This document shows positions 57,784 to 64,000 of a stretch of 64,000 nucleotides of DNA, in pieces. The DNA is from an uncultured Psychrobacter sp. Its GTDB lineage: Bacteria > Pseudomonadota > Gammaproteobacteria > Pseudomonadales > Moraxellaceae. The DNA lies in contig NZ_CANMAH010000005.1 of the NCBI RefSeq assembly GCF_947495825.1, positions 124,001-188,000 on the forward strand, in the 5' to 3' direction. The first letter of the stretch is position 1, and every line of letters starts with the position of its first letter. The notes under the pieces are model-generated. The model had not been told where the DNA came from. It ran no database searches and saw nothing but the letters and a program-made list of their open reading frames with translations. A program made the translations under genes and the position numbers.

Positions 57784-58575
57784 CTATAACACCAATTCTA
57801 GGACAAACTTGCTACCAACAAAGCCTACTGCTAACAAGATAAAGGCATAAAAGGTAATGTTGGCTGCTCGTTTGCCACGCCAACCTGCACGCCAATGACC
57901 TATCAATAGTACGCCAAATAGTAACCACGACAGCAAGCTAAAGACTGTTTTATGTGCAATGTGCTGCGCCATTAAATCTTGTACGTAAATAAAGCCAATG
58001 CCTAAGGCGATGCTTAGTATAATAAAACCTACCAGTATCATATCAAATAATAGGCTTTCCATACTTTGTAAGGGAGGTAGTTTGTTCACCCAAAAACGAT
58101 GAATGGTGTGATGTTTCAGCTCACGAATCTGCAAACGCAAAAATAGCGCTTGTAGAGCAGCCATCAGCAGTACACAATAGGCGGCAAGTGATAATAAAAT
58201 ATGGGCTTCAAGTCCAATACTCACATCAGTCAAGGGCTGATACGGGGCGCGGCCAACATAACCTATCGTCATGCCAATAAGCGCTGTCGGTGCGGCTAGA
58301 ATTCCAAGACTAAGAATAGGACGATATAAGCAAAACAGTACGTAAAAGAATAAGAAAAACAGACTGATGAGACTGATTATATTAAATAGGTTAAAATTTA
58401 ATCCATATAACGTAACGACATATGGATACAATAGCGCGGCATGGGCAAGCATACCAACGATTAATAAACCAAGGCTTAAACCTTTATGAATAGGGTGACT
58501 CTTTGTCAGCGCCCAACTGATATGGATACTGACCAATATATAAGCCATACTGGCAATGATAAACGCAAGGTGCAC
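57784..58575 (-). CDS. ypjD: YpjD/CcsA-like inner-membrane protein
   Basis: A 263-residue protein with about eight hydrophobic segments, related to the CcsA/CcmC heme-handling family (GLEAHILLSLAAYCVLLMAALQALFL). It probably starts at GTG 58575 with GAGG about 10 bases before. YpjD is encoded beside ffh in E. coli, the same divergent pair as here. The family is annotated as cytochrome c assembly, but YpjD itself has no proven heme function; some reports link it to metal efflux. Confidence 0.85.
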   Translation of the reverse strand: MHLAFIIASMAYILVSIHISWALTKSHPIHKGLSLGLLIVGMLAHAALLYPYVVTLYGLNFNLFNIISLISLFFLFFYVLFCLYRPILSLGILAAPTALIGMTIGYVGRAPYQPLTDVSIGLEAHILLSLAAYCVLLMAALQALFLRLQIRELKHHTIHRFWVNKLPPLQSMESLLFDMILVGFIILSIALGIGFIYVQDLMAQHIAHKTVFSLLSWLLFGVLLIGHWRAGWRGKRAANITFYAFILLAVGFVGSKFVLELVL

Positions 58576-58929
58576 TGGTAAAAAGCCTCATCCCATAATG
58601 AGCACAAAATCGCCGCTCAATTTAACGCTAAAGTGGTATTATTAGAATAATCGTCCAATTTATCATAAAATGAAGGCTAATTGAGAATCATCTCTATTAT
58701 TCTTTATAGCTACTAAGACAGTAGTTGCCAAATCTACAGATGCTAAGGCATCAATTACGCGATAGTATTGATAAGTAGTTGTTTTTGGATAACTTGCATA
58801 TAAAACAAGCGAGTAATATTCCAAACTATTTTATTTAGTCCATCTTTAATAAAGTGCTTTTTGACTGCATATATTTTAATAAGAAGCCTTTTGATAAAAA
58901 TATTTTAACTGTTTAATTGAGAGTTATTT
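58576..58929. other. 354-base divergent region between ypjD and ffh
   Basis: It should contain both promoters. I see no gene, hairpin or clear consensus. Confidence 0.35.
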
Positions 58930-60474
58930 ATGTTTGATACCTTAACAGAACGTCTGTCGTCAAGCCTACGTAATATCGTAGGGTCTGGACAACTGACTGA
59001 AGACAATATCAAAGACACGCTGCGCGAAGTGCGTATGGCGCTCTTAGAAGCTGATGTGGCGCTACCTGTCACGCGCGACTTTGTCAAACGTGTCAAAGAG
59101 CAGGCGCTGGGTGCTGAGGTGCTAAAAGAGCTGGCGCCAGGACAAGCCTTTGTCAAAATCGTCCATGATGAGCTGACCGAGATGATGGGCAGTGCCAACC
59201 AACAGCTTGAGATGACAGGCAAACCGCCGGTTGTGTACCTATTAGCAGGTCTACAAGGTGCGGGTAAAACCACCACCGCTGGTAAGTTGGCCAAATATCT
59301 ACAAGAGCGCCAAAAGAAAAAAGTCATGCTGGTCTCAGCTGACGTCTATCGTCCAGCAGCAATCAAACAGCTTGAGCAAGTGGCTGGTCAAGTGAATGCT
59401 AAATTTGTCAATTCAAGTGTCGATGAAAATCCTATCGATATTGCCCGCCGTGCCATCGAAGAAGCCAAAATCCAATATCAAGACATTTTGATTATCGATA
59501 CTGCGGGTCGCTTACACATTGATGACACCATGATGGATGAGATCAAGGCACTAACGGCAGCGGTTAATCCATCTGAGACGCTGTTTGTCGTCGATGCGAT
59601 GACGGGTCAAGATGCAGCCAATACTGCCAAAGCCTTTAACGATGCGTTGCCATTAACTGGTGTTGTCCTCACCAAGACCGACGGTGATGCACGCGGCGGT
59701 GCTGCATTGTCTGTACGGGCGATCACAGGTAAGCCGATTAAGTTTTTGGGTCGCGGTGAAAAGCTAGACGCTTTAGAGTTGTTCCATCCTGAGCGTATCG
59801 CCCAGCGTATCCTCGGTATGGGTGATGTACTAAGTCTGGTTGAAGAGGTCGAGCAAAAGATCGACCGTGATAAAGCCGAAAAAATGGCGAAAAAGATGCA
59901 AAAGGGCGGTGATTTCGACCTTGAGGATCTATTAACTCAGTTTCAGCAAATGAAAAACATGGGCGGTATGTCAGGCTTCCTCGATAAAATGCCTGGTATG
60001 GGCGGCTCTGACATGCAAAAAGCAGTCGAGGACGCTAAGCCTGAAGAAAAAGTGCGTGAAATGGAAGCGTTGATTAATTCTATGACCCCATTTGAGCGTA
60101 AAAATCCAGATAAGATCAATCCAAGCCGTAAGCGCCGTATTGCTGCGGGTTCTGGCCGTGAGATTCAAGACGTCAACCGTTTGCTAAAGCAGCATAAGCA
60201 AATGGCAAAAATGATGAAAATGATCTCAAAGCCTGAAGGTATCAGTAAAATGATGAAGTCGATGCAAGGCTTGATGGGCGGTGGCGCCGGAGCTGGAGGC
60301 GGTGGTCCTCTATTTGGTGGTGGTCAGCAGGGCGGCCCTAAAGATGTGAGCCCGCAACAGATGGCGAAGCAAATGGGACTTGATCCCAACAACATGCCTA
60401 GCACCGAAGAGATGCAAAAACAGATGCAAGAGTTGCAGGATCAAGCCCCTAAAAAGTTTAAGACGCGGTTTTAA
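58930..60474 (+). CDS. ffh: Signal recognition particle protein Ffh
   Basis: Ffh with 4.5S RNA brings nascent membrane proteins to FtsY and the translocon. The 514 residues have the N domain (1-95), the GTPase with GLQGAGKTTTAGKLA, DTAGRL and TKTDGDARGGAAL, and the Met-rich M domain (about 300-440) with SGREIQDVNRLLKQHKQMAKMM. A Gly-rich tail with GAGGGGPLFGGG and a final helix lengthens the protein past the usual 450. A strong terminator follows. No 4.5S RNA gene is seen here. Confidence 0.98.
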   Translation: MFDTLTERLSSSLRNIVGSGQLTEDNIKDTLREVRMALLEADVALPVTRDFVKRVKEQALGAEVLKELAPGQAFVKIVHDELTEMMGSANQQLEMTGKPPVVYLLAGLQGAGKTTTAGKLAKYLQERQKKKVMLVSADVYRPAAIKQLEQVAGQVNAKFVNSSVDENPIDIARRAIEEAKIQYQDILIIDTAGRLHIDDTMMDEIKALTAAVNPSETLFVVDAMTGQDAANTAKAFNDALPLTGVVLTKTDGDARGGAALSVRAITGKPIKFLGRGEKLDALELFHPERIAQRILGMGDVLSLVEEVEQKIDRDKAEKMAKKMQKGGDFDLEDLLTQFQQMKNMGGMSGFLDKMPGMGGSDMQKAVEDAKPEEKVREMEALINSMTPFERKNPDKINPSRKRRIAAGSGREIQDVNRLLKQHKQMAKMMKMISKPEGISKMMKSMQGLMGGGAGAGGGGPLFGGGQQGGPKDVSPQQMAKQMGLDPNNMPSTEEMQKQMQELQDQAPKKFKTRF

Positions 60475-60804
60475 TAGTCCAGTAACAAGTTTCTGTTATT
60501 GTAAGTTTTCTTTTTAATGAAAACCCAAAGCTAAAGCAGTTTTGGGTTTTTTTGTGAAAATTATGAGCAAATATTTTCTAATAATTAAAGTATGAAAAAC
60601 GTAGAAAGTCATAAAATCACTTATCCTAAATGCTATTATAGGCGCAATTTTATTGGGGTTTTTTTATATAGTCGTTTCAGTTTAAAAGTAGTATAAGTTT
60701 AAAGTGTTATAAAGCAACCGAGTGTGTAGGTAGTACTACAGACGAGACGCTATAATGTTTACAGCGGACTGACTATAGTGCCAAAAGTATAAGCCGAGGT
60801 TACG
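60475..60804 (+). other. 330-base gap between ffh and tsaB
   Basis: The ffh terminator (60520-60553) is followed by AT-rich sequence. TATAAT at 60751-60756, 49 bases before the tsaB start, may be its -10; the -35 is weak. No ORF or RNA gene seen. Confidence 0.4.
60520..60553 (+). terminator. Intrinsic terminator after ffh
   Basis: AAAACCCAAA (60520-60529), an 11-base loop, TTTGGGTTTT (60541-60550) and T tract. Confidence 0.82.
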
Positions 60805-61506
60805 ATGTTTTTAGCAATGGATACCGTGTTTGATCAGTGTTCGATCGCCGTTTTAGATGCGAGAGGGCAAGTGCTGTCGAACCATACCGAGACGGGTAAG
60901 CGTCAGCAGACTCAGCAAATCTTGCCTATGATTGATGCAGCGTTGTCTGAGGTAAATCTCAACCTTGCTGACATACAAGCACTTATCTTTAACCGTGGCC
61001 CTGGCGCATTTAGTGGTATTCGGATTAATACCGCAGTGGTACAAGCGCTATCAGTGGCGCACGACTTGCCTTGTGTCGGCGTGTCTAGTTTGCAGGCCAT
61101 TGCTCAGTGTGCGTACCAACAGTATGGTGTGACAGAAGTTTATAGTGCTCTTGATGCGCGTATGCAGCAAGTGTATTTTGGCCAGTATGAATTAGTGGTT
61201 GACGACCAGTCGGGTCGTAACGTCATGCAGCCCGTATTGGCTAATGATAGCGATAGCACCGAGCAACTGTTAGATTATGACAGCCAAACTGCGCTTAATC
61301 TTGCTATCGTCGGTAACGGTGCGCCGCTATTAAAACTGTATGATGGACAAATATGCCATGACGATGTCTGGCCAGACGCAACAGTGATTGGTCAGCTGGG
61401 TATCGCTCAATTTATAAGTGCTGGTGGTACCGATGCGGCACATGCGCTGCCTAAATATCTGCGCAATCAAGCATGGAAAACCCTAAAAGAGCAAGGTAAG
61501 GCCTAA
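60805..61506 (+). CDS. tsaB: tRNA t6A biosynthesis protein TsaB
   Basis: TsaB pairs with TsaD and TsaE to add threonylcarbamoyl to A37 of ANN-decoding tRNAs. The 233-residue ASKHA-fold protein starts MFLAMDTVFDQCSIAVLD and has FNRGPGAFSGIRINTAV and YSALDARMQQVYFG, typical of the family. TsaB itself lacks the catalytic metal-ligand His pair of TsaD. AGCCGAGG precedes the ATG by about 6 bases. Confidence 0.95.
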   Translation: MFLAMDTVFDQCSIAVLDARGQVLSNHTETGKRQQTQQILPMIDAALSEVNLNLADIQALIFNRGPGAFSGIRINTAVVQALSVAHDLPCVGVSSLQAIAQCAYQQYGVTEVYSALDARMQQVYFGQYELVVDDQSGRNVMQPVLANDSDSTEQLLDYDSQTALNLAIVGNGAPLLKLYDGQICHDDVWPDATVIGQLGIAQFISAGGTDAAHALPKYLRNQAWKTLKEQGKA

Positions 61507-61589
61507 ACGCTGCTAGTCGCTACAAACGATAACAACCTCTCAAACATTTATACTCAGTTACCTGTAAATCTGGATCTAGGAACACCATC

Positions 61590-62432
61590 GTGGATATCAT
61601 TTTATTAATTCAAGCTGTCATCATGGGTATCGTTGAAGGTATCACTGAGTTTTTACCCATTTCTAGCACGGGTTATTTAATCTTATCTGCCGATTTGATG
61701 AGTTTTTGGACCAAAGACAAAGTCGATTTGTTTGTGGTGGTGGTGCAACTGGGAGCTATTTTAGCGGTCATTTATGATTATTGGGGTAGGCTCTGGCAAG
61801 CTTTTATGGGTCTACTGACTGGCAAAGCAGAAGGCATGAGTAACCCAAGACAGCTGGGGCTGAGTCTGATTGTCGCTACCATTCCAGTGATGCTCGTAGG
61901 CTTTACTTTTGCTGATGAGATTAAAACCTATTTGTTTAATCCGATCACAGTCGCCATCATGCTTATTATCGGTGGTCTGCTGATTTTTTATGTCGAGAAA
62001 CGCCCGAAAACGATCGTTGCGCGTGAGGCTGAAGACGTCAGTCTAAAGACAGCGCTAATGATAGGTTTGTTTCAGTGTTTGGCTCTCATTCCGGGAACCT
62101 CTCGCTCAGGGGCAACCATCATCGGTGCGCTTTGGCTTGGGGTCTCGCGCAAGGCTTCGGCTGAGTTTTCATTCTTTTTGGGGATTCCTGTCATCGTGGG
62201 TGCTGCATTATTAGACTTGCTCAAACACGGTGATGTATTGAGCAGTCGTGAAGACTGGCTGGTATTGGGCGTAGGCACAGTAGTGTCATTTATCGTCGCG
62301 CTGCTTTGTATACGCTGGCTGGTGGCATGGGTCAGTCGCCGTGATTTTACGATTTTTGCATGGCTACGTATTATCACAGGAGTCATCGTACTGTTGGCGT
62401 CTTGGCTATTTGGCTATCAAATGGCAGGTTAA
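61590..62432 (+). CDS. uppP: Undecaprenyl-diphosphatase UppP
   Basis: UppP (BacA) removes a phosphate from undecaprenyl pyrophosphate, recycling the lipid carrier used by MurG products. The 280-residue membrane protein shows EGITEFLPISSTGYLIL (residues about 12-28) and LIPGTSRSGATIIG, the two family motifs with catalytic Glu, Ser and Arg. It starts at GTG 61590; AGGA is 9 bases before it. About eight hydrophobic segments follow. Confidence 0.96.
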   Translation: MDIILLIQAVIMGIVEGITEFLPISSTGYLILSADLMSFWTKDKVDLFVVVVQLGAILAVIYDYWGRLWQAFMGLLTGKAEGMSNPRQLGLSLIVATIPVMLVGFTFADEIKTYLFNPITVAIMLIIGGLLIFYVEKRPKTIVAREAEDVSLKTALMIGLFQCLALIPGTSRSGATIIGALWLGVSRKASAEFSFFLGIPVIVGAALLDLLKHGDVLSSREDWLVLGVGTVVSFIVALLCIRWLVAWVSRRDFTIFAWLRIITGVIVLLASWLFGYQMAG

Positions 62433-62483
62433 ATGTGCGCTATGATTTGTGGTTATACAGGCAATAAATAGAGAGAAATAGTC

Positions 62484-63377
62484 ATGAGCGCGTCGCGACC
62501 AGCCGCTAACAATCCTAATGTGCAAAGTTACTGTCAACTGTTTTATATCAGCGATAGCCAGCAAGCACAGATTGAGCGCTTGCAAGCATTGATAGTACAG
62601 CACCAGCTGCCCATTGTCTTGAATACTGAGCAATTGAGCGTTAAGCTCACTCAAAAACGTCGCCAGCAGTTAAGCCAAACCTTCACTTTGCCCATTTTAG
62701 TATTGGATCAAAAAGACAAGTTATCATGGCTGAGCGATGGCCTAAGCGTGGCGCCAGAATGGGACAAATTGCAGCGCCGCGTGGTAAGCGCTGGGCGTAA
62801 GTCTGAGCTATTGCTGCAAGCAGCGAAGGTCACAGCGGACAGCCGTGTGATTGATGCCACGGCAGGCTTTGGCCATGACAGCTTGATATTAGCCAGTACG
62901 GGTGCACAACTCACCATGCTCGAGCAGCAGCCGTTGATGGCATTGCTATTGTTAGTAGAGCAGCAGCGGATGAGTGCACAGCCCAATTGGCAAAAGCTGA
63001 TGAGCCGTCTGCAAATTATCAACACCGATGCGCTCAGCTACTTTGCAACCTTACAAGCTGATATAACAAATGAGACTAAAGCCGTCGATGTGGTCTATCT
63101 AGATCCGATGTTTCCAGAAGACAGCTACCAAGACAGCAAGACTGGCAAAGGTGCTAAAGTTGGCAAGCATATGCAAGCGCTGCACCAGTTAGCAAGCCCG
63201 CCGACACTGGACGAAGAGCGCCAAATGCTACAACATGCGCAAGCTATCGTCAGGCAAAATAGTGACAAACAAGGCCGCGTGGTGGTAAAGCGTCCACAGC
63301 TTGCCCCAGCGCTTGCCAATCAACCGCCCAATGAGAGTTGGCATAACGAAGCAGTGCGCTTTGATGGTTATTTTTAA
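62484..63377 (+). CDS. rsmJ: 16S rRNA (guanine1516-N2)-methyltransferase
   Basis: RsmJ methylates G1516 of 16S rRNA. The 297 residues contain IDATAGFGHDSLILASTGAQ (SAM site, about 130-149) and VDVVYLDPMFPEDSYQ (the D-P-M-F-P equivalent of the NPPY motif). An N-terminal region of about 90 residues with SDSQQAQIERLQ is longer than in E. coli. It starts 51 bases after uppP and has GAGAG upstream. Confidence 0.93.
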   Translation: MSASRPAANNPNVQSYCQLFYISDSQQAQIERLQALIVQHQLPIVLNTEQLSVKLTQKRRQQLSQTFTLPILVLDQKDKLSWLSDGLSVAPEWDKLQRRVVSAGRKSELLLQAAKVTADSRVIDATAGFGHDSLILASTGAQLTMLEQQPLMALLLLVEQQRMSAQPNWQKLMSRLQIINTDALSYFATLQADITNETKAVDVVYLDPMFPEDSYQDSKTGKGAKVGKHMQALHQLASPPTLDEERQMLQHAQAIVRQNSDKQGRVVVKRPQLAPALANQPPNESWHNEAVRFDGYF

Positions 63378-63427
63378 TACAGCGATTATAGCTTATATTA
63401 TTTGATTGGTTTTATTGAGGGTTTAGT

Positions 63428-63664
63428 ATGTCAACGCTTATGATTTGGGTAATGGGTGCAAGTTTACTGCTATATAACATCGCGCTGCGTACAGAGCTAC
63501 TGCAATTAAAGGCACGACTGCGTGAGCAGACAGGTACAAAAACTTATTTAGCTTATTTGCGTCAACATGCTGCCAAAGGCGATATGGCTGCTATGAAAGC
63601 CTTACGCAAAAAATATCCTGAACTATCTTTAGTTGAGGCAAAAAAACTATGGAATCAGTTATAA
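63428..63664 (+). CDS. Small membrane-anchored protein, 78 residues
   Basis: One hydrophobic N-terminal segment (about 4-22) followed by a basic, Ala/Lys-rich helical part ending LVEAKKLWNQL. It could be a signal-anchored protein with a soluble helix. Unrecognised. It lies 50 bases after rsmJ and 33 before ubiA, so an operon is likely. GAGGG precedes the ATG. Confidence 0.6.
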   Translation: MSTLMIWVMGASLLLYNIALRTELLQLKARLREQTGTKTYLAYLRQHAAKGDMAAMKALRKKYPELSLVEAKKLWNQL

Positions 63665-63697
63665 AAAAATGATTATTATAAGAATTGAGTAAGATTG

Positions 63698-64000
63698 ATG
63701 TATAAATCAGCTGAGATGAGCCTAAAAGACAAACTGCACGCTTATATGCAATTGACCCGTTTTGATAAGCCAGTCGGTATAGAGCTGCTACTTTGGCCCA
63801 CACTTTGGGGCGTGATGCTGGCTGCTATGGGCCATGCGCAGCAGCAAGGGGCAACGGCAGGTCTGCCTAGCCTAAAGGTATTTGTATTATTTGCACTCGG
63901 CGCGATTTTTATGCGAGCAGCAGGCTGTGCGATCAATGACTTTGCCGATCGGAAGGTCGACGGTCATGTCAGTCGTACCAAAGGCCGCCCATTAGCAGAT
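63698..64000 (+). CDS. ubiA: 4-hydroxybenzoate octaprenyltransferase, 3' end outside window
   Basis: UbiA attaches the polyprenyl tail to 4-hydroxybenzoate in ubiquinone synthesis, in the inner membrane. The first 101 codons are present and open to the window end. [20 protein letters not shown] and [13 protein letters not shown] contain the first membrane segment and the Asp-rich prenyl-diphosphate motif (NDxxDRxxD). The ATG at 63698 has only a weak ribosome site; an internal ATG six codons on is possible. Confidence 0.93.
   Translation, partial: MYKSAEMSLKDKLHAYMQLTRFDKPVGIELLLWPTLWGVMLAAMGHAQQQGATAGLPSLKVFVLFALGAIFMRAAGCAINDFADRKVDGHVSRTKGRPLAD

Noticed and set aside
1..64000. tRNA, rRNA, CRISPR or mobile elements
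   Set aside because: I looked for tRNA-like clover sequences, regularly spaced repeats and transposase motifs and found none, but a reading by eye can miss a tRNA.

Overview
The window looks like a stretch of core chromosome from a Moraxellaceae gammaproteobacterium, most likely Psychrobacter. This is an inference from moderately AT-rich sequence, gene order, a dcw cluster that starts at murG next to gshB, a divergent FtsZ C-terminal peptide, and a SpoT whose synthetase half is degenerate. I see no phage, insertion sequence, CRISPR array, tRNA or rRNA. Almost everything is housekeeping, with a few unusual proteins between core genes.

Layout. 1-11.8 kb: end of an unknown Asn-rich gene, pyrE, gshB, then the second half of a division and cell-wall cluster (murG, murC, ddl, ftsQ, ftsA, ftsZ, lpxC), all on the plus strand. 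12-21 kb: dciA (helicase loader family), a secreted CHAP peptidoglycan hydrolase, a DOMON-like protein, yhbY, then rlmE, ftsH, folP, sdhE with a YgfX-like partner, and a YidB-type protein. 21-31 kb: recX and recA on the minus strand, a 1.06 kb gene-free segment with tandem DnaA boxes, trmB, a membrane protein with a pilin-like C-terminal domain, a Kef-type antiporter and a CDF metal exporter. 31-38 kb: priA, ridA, spoT, rpoZ and gmk, all minus strand. 38-50 kb: ispH, an acyl-CoA thioesterase, catalase, htpG, a membrane-anchored C13 peptidase, fghA, rpe, several small proteins, and rpmG and rpmB. 50-57 kb: a 5.8 kb gene for a 1921-residue lipoprotein built of about 14 Ig-like modules. 57-64 kb: purU, ypjD, ffh, tsaB, uppP, rsmJ and the start of ubiA.

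How the genes work together. MurG, MurC, Ddl, UppP and the CHAP protein belong to peptidoglycan synthesis and turnover. FtsQ, FtsA and FtsZ form the divisome core. LpxC commits to lipid A synthesis and is an FtsH substrate in E. coli. DciA, PriA, RecA and RecX handle replication and recombination. HtpG and FtsH are proteostasis factors, and both have sigma-32-like sequences upstream. SpoT, RpoZ and Gmk form the conserved guanine-nucleotide and stringent-response neighbourhood.

The most interesting items are the giant Ig-repeat lipoprotein with a helix-like segment in most modules, the pilin-domain membrane fusion, the DnaA-box-bearing gap upstream of recA, the pseudo-synthetase SpoT, sigma-32-like promoters at htpG and ftsH, and a perfect hairpin in the rpmB leader. 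I did not find a clearly undescribed multi-gene system. Start codons were adjusted by Shine-Dalgarno position and family alignment from memory; no database search was possible.
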